Assembly (NCBI RefSeq): GCF_002119725.1
Contig: NZ_CP021109.1
Coordinates: forward strand, 1,054,001 to 1,118,000
Length of the DNA: 64,000 nt
DNA from: Bordetella genomosp. 9
Lineage (GTDB): Bacteria > Pseudomonadota > Gammaproteobacteria > Burkholderiales > Burkholderiaceae_B
Direction of reading: 5' to 3'
A model generated the notes under the pieces. That model was not told where the DNA came from and did not search any database. It saw only the letters and a program-made list of their open reading frames with translations. The position numbers and the translations under genes were made by a program. Below, in pieces: positions 35,436 through 44,748 of this stretch (positions are counted from its first letter, which is position 1; every line of letters starts with the position of its first letter).

Positions 35436-35463
35436 GGAACCGGAATCTTGGGGCACGCACCTA
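35436..35463 (+). promoter_or_regulatory. HrpL-type ECF promoter (hrp box) of the filament/translocator operon
   Basis: GGAACC at 35436-35441, 15 bases, then GCACCTA at 35457-35463. Only one base (G for C) departs from the CCACNNA block. A transcript from about 35470 would have a leader of about 43 bases to the ATG at 35513. Confidence 0.68.
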
Positions 35464-35512
35464 CCTGCGCATCCGCGACATTGCGGCTGGAAGTCAGATA
35501 GGAGTATCGGTA

Positions 35513-36109
35513 ATGAGCAGTTTTGGCATGCCAGGGGTTTTCACCAAGGGGGGGCCTGGGGCCCGGATGTACGACAGTTTCTTGAGCGGCACCGATACCT
35601 CCATGGTGGCCGACTGGGCCTTGGCCTTTGCATCCATTCTTGCGACCTCGGAGGCCGTGCTGCGCGCCACCTCGCAAGCTGTGCTGCGGCAGAACCAGCG
35701 TGTCGACGAGCAGGTGAAAAAAATGAACGTCTACGAGGACGCCAAGAGCGCCGTGGCCAATCTGTTGGGGAAGTTCTCGCCGCAGGCGGAGAACGACGCC
35801 AAGCTCGGCGATGCTGAGGATAAAGGCGGATCCATACCGGATTCCCTCAGTAAGCTGAACAAGGCGCTCGTCGACCTCGGCTTTACCGACGATCCGAACA
35901 AGTGGACCAAAGACAACACCAAAGGCGATTTCGAAGCGCTGCGCACCACGCTGGATGGGAAGTCGCAGACCCTGGGTACTGAACAGAACCTGCAGTCCAC
36001 AAGGATGAACTCGATGGTCGGCCGCATGTCGGCGGACATGACGCAGCAGTCCAATATCGTCAAGGCGGAAGGGAACCTGCTGATGAACGTGGCCCGGAAT
36101 TCCGGTTGA
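35513..36109 (+). CDS. Secreted filament/needle-tip protein (SctA-like, Bsp22/EspA type)
   Basis: The 198-residue protein has helices at both ends and a polar middle, as in filament proteins. The N part holds SMVADWALAFASILATSEAVLRATSQAVL, a mid segment runs EAND..GGSIPDSLSKLNKAL, and the C part ends in a coiled-coil-like SMVGRMSADMTQQSNIVK. There is no signal peptide. It opens the operon at the place of bsp22 in Bordetella, ahead of a translocator chaperone. Length (Bsp22 is about 205) fits. I call it the tip/filament by pattern and position; direct likeness to known proteins is low. Confidence 0.72.
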   Translation: MSSFGMPGVFTKGGPGARMYDSFLSGTDTSMVADWALAFASILATSEAVLRATSQAVLRQNQRVDEQVKKMNVYEDAKSAVANLLGKFSPQAENDAKLGDAEDKGGSIPDSLSKLNKALVDLGFTDDPNKWTKDNTKGDFEALRTTLDGKSQTLGTEQNLQSTRMNSMVGRMSADMTQQSNIVKAEGNLLMNVARNSG

Positions 36110-36248
36110 GCCAGTCGGCCGGCGCGGGTGGCCGTTGCCGGCGCACGCGGGATGCGCTGGCACCGCCCAAGGAAAGCGCCTTGCGCGGATCGGTCCGGGT
36201 GATGGCAAACCCGGCGGTGACGGAGCAACTCAATCCAGGTGGCAATCT

Positions 36249-36791
36249 ATGGGCAGAAAAGGCGGCGGATCGGGCGCCGACGACTATAAGCGTCTTTTGT
36301 ATCGGTTGTCGGCCCTCGTGCGCGAAGGCGGTTCAATCCGGAAAATGGCGGGTGTTGCGCAAGCCTCGACCGAAGGCCTTTATGCCGTGGCCTACGAAAC
36401 GTTCCAGAAGCGGCAGTATGAAAAGGCGCGCGTATTGTTCTCGCAGTTGGTTGTCTATGACCACATGGACAGCCGGTTCATCATGGGACTGGCCGCGACG
36501 CTTCATAAGCTGGAGCGATTCGAGGAGGCCCTTCGCATGTACGCGATCGTCGCGATGATGAAGATCGACGATCCCGTTCCTTTCATGATGAGCGGCGATG
36601 CCCAGCTTGCGTTGGGCCGTGCCGAAGACGCCATGGAGTCGTATGCGCTCGCGATGTCGGCATGTCTCGGCACCGCTCACGAGACGGTGCGCGAGCGCTG
36701 TATGCGCCGCATGGAACAAGCCAAAAAGAATGCTTCGAAGGAAGCTGGCCCTGCCGAGGGTCCGGCGTTCAGTCAGCCATGTGCGCGCTGA
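36249..36791 (+). CDS. SycD/IpgC-type translocator chaperone (BcrH2-like)
   Basis: The 180-residue protein carries three TPR motifs in SycD order: GLYAVAYETFQKRQYEKARVLF, SRFIMGLAATLHKLERFEEALRMY and PFMMSGDAQLALGRAEDAMESY. Class II chaperones of this form bind the two pore proteins. Start: ATG 36249 with AGGTGG upstream; an earlier frame opening lacks likeness. It stands directly before the two translocator genes. Confidence 0.9.
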   Translation: MGRKGGGSGADDYKRLLYRLSALVREGGSIRKMAGVAQASTEGLYAVAYETFQKRQYEKARVLFSQLVVYDHMDSRFIMGLAATLHKLERFEEALRMYAIVAMMKIDDPVPFMMSGDAQLALGRAEDAMESYALAMSACLGTAHETVRERCMRRMEQAKKNASKEAGPAEGPAFSQPCAR

Positions 36792-36829
36792 ACGCGAATC
36801 GGCAATCAGATTGATATTTTCGGAGGTGA

Positions 36830-37645
36830 ATGATGGCAATCACAGGTGTGCAGGGACAGAGTGGCGCAGTCTATCCCGTTCTTCCGCAAGACGGGAAAAC
36901 CGAGCAGCCGCGAGCGATGTCGTGGGGCGATATCGCCTCGGTTCTCGTGGAGGCGCAGCGCCTGGTCGGAGAAGAGTCGCAGAAAGTTGCCAACAAAGAG
37001 ATGGAAACCTACATGAAAGATATGCAGGTCAATCGAACACTCAATATGGTCGCCACCGAGAACAGCATCGCAGCGCGAAGAACTTCGATGTGGGTGCGTT
37101 TCGGGGTCCAGGTCGGCACAGGGATCGCCGGCGCCGCGATGGGGGCGTACGCGCTCAGGGGCAACGCCATTGCAGCCAGGAAAACGGAAGCAATGGGCAA
37201 ACTCACCAAGGAGGCTGACCTGAAGTTGCAAGACTCGGCCAAGCTCCTTGCCGAAGCGGAGAAAAGCGGAGACGCCAGCCGACTTGCCCGCGCGCGTGTG
37301 GAAGCACAGACAGCACAGGAAGAAGCGGCGGGCGTGCAGACGCAAGTCCAGAAGATCTCCAAGGAAATCGATGGTCTGAACAAGAATCGGGAAGTGGCCC
37401 AGACGTTCGCGAACACCAGTACGCAGGTCATGTACGCGGGCAACGAGCTCGGTACGGGCATCCCGGAGGCACAGGCCAAGCGAAACGATCTGGCCGCCCA
37501 GGTTGGAAACACGACCGCAGGGCTGGATAGGGAAATGGCTGAACGCAGGCGTGGAAACGCCAGCGAGGCCGTCAAGCGCGCCGACGAGGTGGCCCAGGCG
37601 CTGGTGGAAATCGCGCGCGTCAATGCAAGAAACCTCGGTGCGTGA
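36830..37645 (+). CDS. sctB: Minor translocator, SctB/BopD-like
   Basis: The 271-residue protein has a single hydrophobic segment (MWVRFGVQVGTGIAGAAMGAYAL, residues about 87-109) and long coiled coils after it (residues 120-200 and 225-265, rich in Ala, Glu, Lys). This is the plan of YopD/BopD, which sits in the host membrane with the large translocator. GGAGGTG precedes the ATG pair at 36830. It lies between the SycD-type chaperone and the large translocator, as bopD does. Confidence 0.8.
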   Translation: MMAITGVQGQSGAVYPVLPQDGKTEQPRAMSWGDIASVLVEAQRLVGEESQKVANKEMETYMKDMQVNRTLNMVATENSIAARRTSMWVRFGVQVGTGIAGAAMGAYALRGNAIAARKTEAMGKLTKEADLKLQDSAKLLAEAEKSGDASRLARARVEAQTAQEEAAGVQTQVQKISKEIDGLNKNREVAQTFANTSTQVMYAGNELGTGIPEAQAKRNDLAAQVGNTTAGLDREMAERRRGNASEAVKRADEVAQALVEIARVNARNLGA

Positions 37646-37681
37646 CCGGGTTGAAAGGACTGGCTTCTCGACGAGGAAAAA

Positions 37682-38980
37682 ATGCAAGTATTGAACAGCG
37701 TCCGCCTACCCGGCGAAGGGGCGCTCCCAACCGCAGCGCCCGGATCGGGACGCCCGAGATCGGATATCAATGCAGGGAATGGCGTACAGGATATCGCGGA
37801 TCTCACCGATGGCTGGGACAGCGTTCTTGAGCAATTGATGGGCTATGTGCCCGGCTCATCGGAGGACGGCAGCGGGACGGCGCAGGGGGGCGAAAACAGC
37901 TTCCGTGATGGAGCCCCAACCGATGCGGAAGAATTCGTTCCGATGCCGCCGCCACTCGTAGCCGTCCCGGACCTCGACCAACTGTTCGCCGAGATACAAG
38001 GGACCAGACAGACTCTGATGTCGGCATGGATGTCGTCCCAGGCGAAGGACGCCTACGACGCAAGCAAGCGTCGCGTGGACGAAACGACGGCGCTGCGAAT
38101 GAAGCAGCTTAAAGAGATTGCCGAGAAGGAGCGGGCGGCTCAAAAGACCGGCTGGTGGGCCAAGGCCCTGGGCTGGTTCACGAAGATTCTTGCTCCGGTG
38201 GTCGCTGCCGTCGGTCTGGTGGCGGCAATCGCCACAGGCGGAGGCGCCATTGTCATCACGATGGCAGCCTTGGCGTTGGCCGGTGCGCTGCTGCAATCGT
38301 CTGGCGTGCAATTGAGCGACGCAATCAGCAAAGTCGTGGGGAAGGTTCTCATGACCGTCATGCCAAAAGACATGGCGCAGAACACTGCCGACATCATCAC
38401 CGGATGTGTGATGACGGCCACGGGATTCGGGTTGCTGCTGGACCCAAGTTGCGTCGCCACGATGGCGCGCGGAATCGCGAACGCAGCAGGCGCCAGCAAG
38501 GAGGTCGTTGCCATAGTGGAGGCGGCCGCCAACATTGCCGGTAGCTTGATGGCAATCGGGTTAACGCTTGGGGTCGCCAGCGCAAGCGGGGCGAGCACGG
38601 CCGCGTCAAAATTTTCGAGTGCCTTCCAGCAGCAAGTGACGAGTGCGATGAAGTTCCTGACTGGGGGGCGCGCCTCATTACAGTTGGTCGCGCGTTGGCT
38701 TCAGATAGGGTCGCAAACGCTGTTGGCTGCAACGAGGACGGTGAACAGCGGCTTTCAGATCAAGCTGGGATATGACGAGCTGCGGCTTGGTCTGGTGCAG
38801 CAGGAGGGCGTTTTTCTCCAGAGTGTGGTGACGGCGGCGATCGAGGACTTGTCCCTCGTTCAGGACGCGATGAAGCGTAGCATCAAAGAGGCAGGAAAGC
38901 TTTACCAGGATATGGTCAACTCGACGGCGGACTACGTACGCTCTTCCATCGAGCGGGCCTCCATCCCTATCCCTGTGTAA
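37682..38980 (+). CDS. sctE: Major translocator pore protein, SctE (YopB/BopB-like)
   Basis: This 432-residue protein has a polar N part, a coiled coil about residues 120-150 (DASKRRVDETTALRMKQL), then the paired hydrophobic hairpins typical of YopB/SipB/BopB: WWAKALGWFTKILAPVVAAVG, AIVITMAALALAGALL, and near residues 275-310 AAANIAGSLMAIGLTLGVAS. The C-terminal part is again polar. It forms the pore in the target membrane with the SctB-like protein. Confidence 0.88.
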   Translation: MQVLNSVRLPGEGALPTAAPGSGRPRSDINAGNGVQDIADLTDGWDSVLEQLMGYVPGSSEDGSGTAQGGENSFRDGAPTDAEEFVPMPPPLVAVPDLDQLFAEIQGTRQTLMSAWMSSQAKDAYDASKRRVDETTALRMKQLKEIAEKERAAQKTGWWAKALGWFTKILAPVVAAVGLVAAIATGGGAIVITMAALALAGALLQSSGVQLSDAISKVVGKVLMTVMPKDMAQNTADIITGCVMTATGFGLLLDPSCVATMARGIANAAGASKEVVAIVEAAANIAGSLMAIGLTLGVASASGASTAASKFSSAFQQQVTSAMKFLTGGRASLQLVARWLQIGSQTLLAATRTVNSGFQIKLGYDELRLGLVQQEGVFLQSVVTAAIEDLSLVQDAMKRSIKEAGKLYQDMVNSTADYVRSSIERASIPIPV

Positions 38981-38985
38981 TCGGT

Positions 38986-39393
38986 ATGCAGCCTGGCCGT
39001 TTGGCTGAATCACCGGTCGATATGGTCGACGCCGACGCTACCCAGAAGCTGGCCTTGGTCGGGTTCATGGGAGCGTTGGCGGGCTGTTCCGAACCGGCGG
39101 AGGCACTCTTCCTATGTCTGCGAAAACTATGTCCCGGCAATGTCTACGCGGACATGGGTCTCGCCATGGTATGGACCCTTTCCGATCGGACTACGGAAGC
39201 GCTTTGTTTGCTCGAAAACCTGTGTTGCAAGAGTCATGAGCAGCATGCATTCCTGGAGTTGTGCAGGGGAATCGCATACCGCCAGGAAGGGCGCCATGCG
39301 AATGCCGACCGTTGTTTTGCAGTGGTGAGCGCAGCGGGCGGGCCGCCGTCGGAGTTCGCCGCTTTGCTTGGCGCTGCATCCAGCGCGTCATGA
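38986..39393 (+). CDS. TPR-type chaperone (BcrH1-like or YscG-like)
   Basis: The 135-residue protein has TPR-like helices (LALVGFMGALAGCSEPAEALF, ADMGLAMVWTLSDRTTEALCLL, FLELCRGIAYRQEGRHANAD) and an unusual number of cysteines (seven). By position, after the large translocator and before sctI, it corresponds to bcrH1. By size and style it also fits YscG, the partner of YscE in holding the needle subunit, and the locus should need one. The two readings cannot be parted here. Confidence 0.65.
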   Translation: MQPGRLAESPVDMVDADATQKLALVGFMGALAGCSEPAEALFLCLRKLCPGNVYADMGLAMVWTLSDRTTEALCLLENLCCKSHEQHAFLELCRGIAYRQEGRHANADRCFAVVSAAGGPPSEFAALLGAASSAS

Positions 39394-39464
39394 TCTCTGC
39401 TCGATCGACGCGCCGGTTATCCGGCTTTTCTTTTTCTCTCTTCTTTCCATCAAGGTAATCAGAC

Positions 39465-39926
39465 ATGTTGTCCGCAATCGACGGTTCGCTGCTCGCTGGC
39501 AGGAAGGGCGACACGCCCGTCCGACCGGACCCGGCCTCCTCTGAGGCGACGAAGCAATTCAATGCGATCATGAATGGCTCCAGCGGCCAACCGGACGGCG
39601 GAGGCAATGCCATATCGGTTCAATCCCAGCTCTTGGCGCATGCATTGAGTGCCGCGCCGTCGTCTCAGGCGAACTCACGGAGTATCGGCGATCGCATCCT
39701 GGAGGTATTCCGCCACGGCGCGGTGGCAATTACTCATGACTGGTCCGAGGTACAGAACGGTCTTCAGCGCGTCGGCAACAATGTTTCATCGTCGTCGGGC
39801 GGTCAGACCTTGCACGACTTGGTGACGCTGCAGATGCGATTCGTCATTGCAGCCACAAAGACGGACATGATGACCAAGGCGATCGGCAAGACGCTGTACA
39901 CGGTCGATAGCATCTCCAGAATGTGA
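39465..39926 (+). CDS. sctI: SctI: inner rod protein
   Basis: This 153-residue protein has a disordered N half and a conserved C-terminal helix pair (LHDLVTLQMRFVIAATKTDMMTKAIGKTLYTVDS). The end pattern (L..LQ......T.M.TK..GK....V..) is that of YscI/BscI inner rod proteins. First of the long block sctI to sctC; its stop overlaps the start region of sctJ. Confidence 0.85.
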   Translation: MLSAIDGSLLAGRKGDTPVRPDPASSEATKQFNAIMNGSSGQPDGGGNAISVQSQLLAHALSAAPSSQANSRSIGDRILEVFRHGAVAITHDWSEVQNGLQRVGNNVSSSSGGQTLHDLVTLQMRFVIAATKTDMMTKAIGKTLYTVDSISRM

Positions 39927-40828
39927 TGAACGAACGCGTGATGCCCGTGCTCGCAAGACCTGAGTGTCCGGACCCGACAGCCGTGCGCCCTGGCGTTGGC
40001 TGCCGCCGATCAAGTTGGCAGCGATGGATGCTGGCTACGTTCTGTGTGTTGGTGCTGGTCGTGCTGGCTGGCTGCTCGCCTCGTGTGGAGCTGTTTTCAG
40101 AAACCACCGATGCGGAAGCGAACGAAATGCTCGCCGCCCTGTTGCAATCGAACATACGCGCAGTAAAGGAAATCAAGAAAACCGGCGTCGTGCTGACCGT
40201 TCCCGAGGCCGACGTAGGACGCGCATTGCAAGCGCTGCGGCAACGCGGACTGCCCCGTGAACGGTACGAGGGCATGGGAAAGATTTTCCATAAAGACGGA
40301 ATGATCTCTTCGCCGCTGGAGGAAAGAGTGCGATATGTATACGCGCTTTCCCAAGAATTGGAAAACACGCTTTCGAAGCTGGACGGCGTGTTGGTAGCGC
40401 GGGTACATGTGGTCCTGCCTGAGCAGGAGCCGGGCAAGAAGGAAAAGACCGAATCGAGTGCGGCGGTGTTCATCAAGTACCAGCCGGGGAATAACGTGGA
40501 TCTGCTTCGTCCTCAGATACGTGCGCTGGTGGCGCGCGCCATTCCGGACCTGGACGAAGGCCGCGTTTCGGTGATCCTGGTGGCCGCGCATCCCGCCGCA
40601 GCAGGGGCCGCCATGTTGTCAGGTGGCGCAGGCGCCGGTTCGGACGTATCGCCGGCACCGCCAGCGGAGCCCGAGCCTAACGCCACATTGCGGTATCTCG
40701 TCGCGTCCGGCTTGCTGCTTGCCGCGGTTGCAGTGGTTGGCGGCCTCACGTTGGTGCTGCTGCGGCGGCGGGCCCGAAACATCGACGTCAACGCGGCAGA
40801 TTCCACCTTGGCTGGGCAGGATCAGTGA
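39926..40828 (+). CDS. sctJ: SctJ: inner-membrane ring lipoprotein
   Basis: The YscJ/FliF family is clear: RVELFSETTDAEANEMLAALL, GVVLTVPEADVGRALQALRQRGLP, FHKDGMISSPLEERVRYVYALSQELENTL and the VLPEQEPGKKEKTESSAAVFIKY stretch. A lipobox LAGC places the lipidated Cys at residue 50; the 35 residues before the hydrophobic core are longer than usual, so the real start may be further in (ATG at 40028). A C-terminal membrane helix (YLVASGLLLAAVAVVGGLTLVLL) is present. Confidence 0.93.
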   Translation: MNERVMPVLARPECPDPTAVRPGVGCRRSSWQRWMLATFCVLVLVVLAGCSPRVELFSETTDAEANEMLAALLQSNIRAVKEIKKTGVVLTVPEADVGRALQALRQRGLPRERYEGMGKIFHKDGMISSPLEERVRYVYALSQELENTLSKLDGVLVARVHVVLPEQEPGKKEKTESSAAVFIKYQPGNNVDLLRPQIRALVARAIPDLDEGRVSVILVAAHPAAAGAAMLSGGAGAGSDVSPAPPAEPEPNATLRYLVASGLLLAAVAVVGGLTLVLLRRRARNIDVNAADSTLAGQDQ

Positions 40829-41466
40829 GGCTGGAAAGTCCCATTTCTTCATTGGATGCGGCGATGCTGGCGTTCAACTTTTGTCCCAGCCGCACGCTGC
40901 ACCCCTCGAGGCGAAAAGACTACGCTTCAGAGGCATTCCTGCATGCCATCGACACGATGCCGGCCGAAAGTGCCATTTGGCACAGGCACTGGTCGCGTCA
41001 AATATTGCGGCAGGAGAAGCTGGATAGTGCTCCGGTAACGGATCTGTCGTTACCCGCCCTTCGGATCGCCCTGCTGGACCCAGAGTCGCTGTTGGAGCTG
41101 GCCCGCGCCCTTGGCGCGGTGCTGTGCGCGCCGAGATTGCGACTCGCTATCGCGGGCGCCCAAGTGCGCGTCCTCGCCACCGCTTTGGGGGCGACCGCCT
41201 TGCGGTGGCTGGCCCATGGGCGGCGATGGCATCCCGGCTTGGCGGGGGACCCATACACGGACGTCGCGGCCGCGGCGGACGATGTTGACCAGTTGGGCTG
41301 CGGCGTACTGATGTCGGCTTTCGGCACAGCTGGCAGGCCGTTGGCGCGGCGAGCCGAATTGAAGCTTCCGGCACATGCTCCCGCGCGGCGCGAACTGCCG
41401 GGGGACGAGGCGATGGATCTGGTCCTGCGCATGTCAATGGAGTGGAATCATGTCGTTCCTGCTTGA
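40825..41466 (+). CDS. sctK: SctK: sorting platform adaptor
   Basis: The 213-residue protein matches YscK weakly over its length (FNFCPSRTLHPSRRKDY at the start; LSLPALRIALLDPESLLELARALG; RLRLAIAGAQVRVLATALG). YscK links the cytoplasmic SctQ pods to SctD. A GTG start overlaps the sctJ stop (GTGA). The position between sctJ and sctL is standard. Confidence 0.82.
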   Translation: MRLESPISSLDAAMLAFNFCPSRTLHPSRRKDYASEAFLHAIDTMPAESAIWHRHWSRQILRQEKLDSAPVTDLSLPALRIALLDPESLLELARALGAVLCAPRLRLAIAGAQVRVLATALGATALRWLAHGRRWHPGLAGDPYTDVAAAADDVDQLGCGVLMSAFGTAGRPLARRAELKLPAHAPARRELPGDEAMDLVLRMSMEWNHVVPA

Positions 41467-42220
41467 CCGCGGCGGCATGGCAGCGGCGCCTCACAACGCG
41501 GTAAACGAGGATCGCCGAGACCGCGAGGAAGCATTTACGGAAAGCGTAGACCGACACGCCGGGCGTCCGGATACGGATGGCCACGCCGGACTGGCCGTGC
41601 GGCCATTGGGGAAGGTCCTGCGAGCCGAATCTTACGCCAGGGTCGTTGATGCGGCGGAAGTGCTGCGGCACGCGCGGAGCCGGGCGGCGCGTATCCTCAA
41701 GGACGCGAAATCGGCTTTCCACGCGGAGCGCGCGCGGGGCTACGCCTTGGGCAAGGAGGAGGCCAGGGCCGAGTTGGCCGCCGAAATGGTCTCCATGTCG
41801 CGCCGCATGCGTCTTCAAATCGAGGGCATGGAAAGCGGACTAGGCGAGATCGTTGTCGCCGCGATGAGAAAAATCATCGCGGACTTCGACGACAGGCAAC
41901 GTGCGCTGGCGGCGGTTCGCAGCGGGCTCGCCCTGATGCGGCAGCAGAACCACGTCACCTTGCGCGTGAATACCGACGTCGCCGCTGCGCTGCGCGAGGA
42001 TATCGACGGCCTTCGGAAGGCCTTTCCCAAAGTGGGCGACATCGAGATTGTGGAAGATGAAAGACTGGGGCGGGATGTCTGTCGGCTGGAAAGCGCGATC
42101 GGTACGGTCGACGTCAGCCTCGAAGCGCAGCTGGAAACCCTAAGGCGCGTACTGGAGAATGCGCTATCGCGGGGCGGCCTGGCTACTCCCGAAAACGAAG
42201 GGAGCGAGCGCGATGTTTGA
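41450..42220 (+). CDS. sctL: SctL: stator of the secretion ATPase
   Basis: The 256-residue protein has an unfolded start and then a long charged helix (residues about 70-135, [22 protein letters not shown]) and the C-terminal FliH/YscL domain ([20 protein letters not shown]). SctL holds the ATPase SctN to the sorting platform and lowers its activity. It overlaps the sctK end by 17 bp and the sctN start by 8 bp. Confidence 0.9.
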   Translation: MSFLLDRGGMAAAPHNAVNEDRRDREEAFTESVDRHAGRPDTDGHAGLAVRPLGKVLRAESYARVVDAAEVLRHARSRAARILKDAKSAFHAERARGYALGKEEARAELAAEMVSMSRRMRLQIEGMESGLGEIVVAAMRKIIADFDDRQRALAAVRSGLALMRQQNHVTLRVNTDVAAALREDIDGLRKAFPKVGDIEIVEDERLGRDVCRLESAIGTVDVSLEAQLETLRRVLENALSRGGLATPENEGSERDV

Positions 42221-43535
42221 GCGGGCGATGGAAACCATGCGCGCCGCGCTGGCCGAGGCGCGGCCCCTGACGCTGGTCGGGCGGGTGACGCAGGTGACCG
42301 GCACGATCATCCGAGCCGCCGTTCCGGGAGCGCGCGTGGGTCAACTATGCACATTGCGCAACCCCGGGGCGGATCCGGACATGCAAGCGGAGGTCATCGG
42401 TTTCGCGGAAGGCCGGGCGTTGCTGACCCCCATCGGGGACATTCAAGGCCTTGGGCCTGAAACCGAAGTGCTTCCCACGGGCGAAAGTATGCGGGTAGCG
42501 GTTGGGCCCGCGTTGCTGGGCCGGGTGCTCGACGGATTGGGACGGCCCTTGGACGAGGCCGAGCGCGGCCCGTTGTTGTGCGATGAGTATTACCCGGTAC
42601 TGCGCGATGCGCCGCATCCTTTGGTGCGACGCGCCATCGACCGTCCATTGCCGCTGGGTATCCGGGTGCTCGACGGTCTGCTGACTTGTGGTTGCGGACA
42701 GCGCCTGGGCATCTTCGCCGCTGCGGGAGGCGGCAAATCGACGCTGATGGGGATGCTTGTCAACGGCGCGGACGTGGACGTCCGCGTCGTGGCCCTCATC
42801 GGAGAACGGGGCCGGGAAGTCGGGGAGTTTCTCGAACACGAGCTCGGACACGCCGGTCTACGAAAGAGCGTGATCGTGTGCGCGACGAGCGACCGGTCCG
42901 CGATGGAAAGGATTAAGGCCGCGTTCGTAGCGACCGCCATTGCGGAATATTTCCGCGACCAGGGAAAGCGCGTGCTGTTTCTCATGGACTCGGTCACCCG
43001 CTTCGCCCGGGCGCAGCGGGAAATCGGATTGGCCGCGGGAGAACCTCCCACCAGGCGCGGATTTCCGCCCTCTGTGTTTGCGGTCCTTCCGCGGCTGCTC
43101 GAGCGTGCCGGCACGAACGACCGCGGCTCGATCACAGCGTTTTACACCGTGCTGGTGGAGGGCGACGATATGACCGAGCCCGTGGCCGACGAAGTGCGCT
43201 CCATCTTGGATGGCCATATCGTCCTTTCCCGCAAGCTTGCGGCGGAAAATCATTACCCAGCGGTGGATGTACTGGCATCGGCCAGCCGCGTGATGAGCCG
43301 CATCGTGTCGGCCCCCCATGCCACCGCAGCAGGACGGTTCCGCGAGCTTATGGCCAAGTATGCCGAATTGGAGTTGCTGGTGAATATCGGCGAATACCAG
43401 CCCGGCAACGATCCCCTCGGCGACGAAGCGGTGCGCAAGATTCACGATATGCGCAAATACCTTCGCCAGGGCACGCAGGAGGTGGACGATTTCGACACCG
43501 CGGTGCGCCGACTGATGGATCTGGCCGAAGCATGA
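42213..43535 (+). CDS. sctN: SctN: type III secretion ATPase
   Basis: This 440-residue hexameric ATPase has Walker A AAGGGKST (residues 170-177), GERGREV (197-203) and Walker B VLFLMDS (254-260), followed by [26 protein letters not shown]. It unfolds substrates and strips chaperones. The P-loop reads GGGK where GVGK is more common. GGAGCG stands ahead of the ATG at 42213; this start removes 18 residues that have no likeness. Confidence 0.97.
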   Translation: MFERAMETMRAALAEARPLTLVGRVTQVTGTIIRAAVPGARVGQLCTLRNPGADPDMQAEVIGFAEGRALLTPIGDIQGLGPETEVLPTGESMRVAVGPALLGRVLDGLGRPLDEAERGPLLCDEYYPVLRDAPHPLVRRAIDRPLPLGIRVLDGLLTCGCGQRLGIFAAAGGGKSTLMGMLVNGADVDVRVVALIGERGREVGEFLEHELGHAGLRKSVIVCATSDRSAMERIKAAFVATAIAEYFRDQGKRVLFLMDSVTRFARAQREIGLAAGEPPTRRGFPPSVFAVLPRLLERAGTNDRGSITAFYTVLVEGDDMTEPVADEVRSILDGHIVLSRKLAAENHYPAVDVLASASRVMSRIVSAPHATAAGRFRELMAKYAELELLVNIGEYQPGNDPLGDEAVRKIHDMRKYLRQGTQEVDDFDTAVRRLMDLAEA

Positions 43536-44014
43536 CAGATGTCCGCGCGAAGCTGTTGCGGGTACGCGAATCGCGGGAGCAGCGTGCCGCACGCGCTTTG
43601 GTTGGTCTGCGCGCCGCGTGCAATGAGGCGGACGCGCGTGTGAAGCGCGAGCGCCGGCGCCTGGAGGACTGGCGCGTACAAGCGGAGGAAGAAGAGGCGT
43701 CTTTGTATGCCAAGTTGATCGGCAACGCCGTATCGCCACGCGCGATGGCCGCAAAGCTGGCCAAGGTCGAGGCGCTGCGTCAACGCACCCGAGAGCATTG
43801 GCGCAGCCTGGAAGAGGCGCAGCGCGCGGCCGATGCGGCCGAGCTGGCGCTGCGTAGCGGTCAGGAAGCACGATTGCAGGCCATTAAAGCCACGCAGAAG
43901 TGTCTCGAGGCAATAAACCTGGAGCTTAAGGAAAGGGTAATGGCAGAAGAGCGAAAACTGGATGCCGAACTCGACGAGGTCGCGGTGTTGCAGCACCGCA
44001 GGGAGGTGGCATGA
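43532..44014 (+). CDS. sctO: SctO: central stalk protein
   Basis: The 160-residue protein is nearly all coiled coil, rich in Arg, Glu and Ala (residues 1-75 and 85-155). YscO/FliJ proteins of this form act as the stalk between the ATPase and SctV. It overlaps sctN and sctP by 4 bp each (ATGA). Confidence 0.85.
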   Translation: MTDVRAKLLRVRESREQRAARALVGLRAACNEADARVKRERRRLEDWRVQAEEEEASLYAKLIGNAVSPRAMAAKLAKVEALRQRTREHWRSLEEAQRAADAAELALRSGQEARLQAIKATQKCLEAINLELKERVMAEERKLDAELDEVAVLQHRREVA

Positions 44015-44748
44015 GACAGTTGGCCGCAGACGGGGCGACAGGCCTACAGACTTCTCCGTCACAGTCCGGCCCGTCGCCTCAAGTCCACGCAGGCGGGAAG
44101 CCTGACGCGCCAGGCCGCGAAGGCGCGCGGACGGATTGGCTTCCCGCCACGATGGTGTCTCTGATGGATGTCCAGCGCTTCAGGCAAATATTCTGCGGGG
44201 ACGACGTTGCCGATGAAACAGTCGGCGCCGATGCCCAGGCGGTGCAGTGTCTCACGAGACTGCCGCGGCACGAGGCTCCAACCGTTTCCTCGGTCGACGA
44301 AAAGGTCCAGCACGTCAGGCATTGCATGGAGCAGGCGTCACGGCAGGATACGGCTCCAGCTCATGCCATGTCCGACGGTATGAATCCACTGGGTATCGAA
44401 GCGGTCGCCGCGGTGGTGCGCAAGGTCTACCTCGGCGCCTATGAAAAGGGCGAGCGTTTCGTGCGCATCGCGTTCGAGGAGCGGCAGTTGCCGGCGACCG
44501 AAATGTCGGTATTCGAAGACGCGGGCTGCGTGAACGTGGCATTCGTCACGCGCGATGCTGCTGTGCACCGCAGGCTGGTGGCGGGCGCACAGCCGCTTGC
44601 CGCGCGCGTGGCGCAGGTCTTGCCCGCCGATGTGCGGCTGAGCGTCGCACCGGGCGGCGGCCACACCTTCCAGGCGGTGGAAGTTCGAGCGGATGCCCCA
44701 TTGCAGAAGCCGGACGGCACGGACGGCACGGACGGCACAGCGCGATGA
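44011..44748 (+). CDS. sctP: SctP: needle-length ruler and substrate switch
   Basis: The 245-residue protein has a disordered Pro/Gly-rich N half and a folded C-terminal part (residues about 130-225; GMNPLGIEAVAAVVRKVYLG, FVRIAFEERQLPATEMSVFED). This fits the T3S4-like domain of YscP/BscP, which sets needle length and interacts with SctU. It is short for the family. The last residues read DGTDGTDGT, from three exact 9-bp repeats (44712-44738). Confidence 0.78.
   Translation: MRQLAADGATGLQTSPSQSGPSPQVHAGGKPDAPGREGARTDWLPATMVSLMDVQRFRQIFCGDDVADETVGADAQAVQCLTRLPRHEAPTVSSVDEKVQHVRHCMEQASRQDTAPAHAMSDGMNPLGIEAVAAVVRKVYLGAYEKGERFVRIAFEERQLPATEMSVFEDAGCVNVAFVTRDAAVHRRLVAGAQPLAARVAQVLPADVRLSVAPGGGHTFQAVEVRADAPLQKPDGTDGTDGTAR
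44712..44738. repeat. Three exact 9-bp tandem units inside the sctP 3' end
   Basis: The unit ggacggcac repeats three times without change and is in frame, giving Asp-Gly-Thr each time. Copy number changes would add or remove three residues at the SctP C terminus without a frame shift. Confidence 0.9.
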
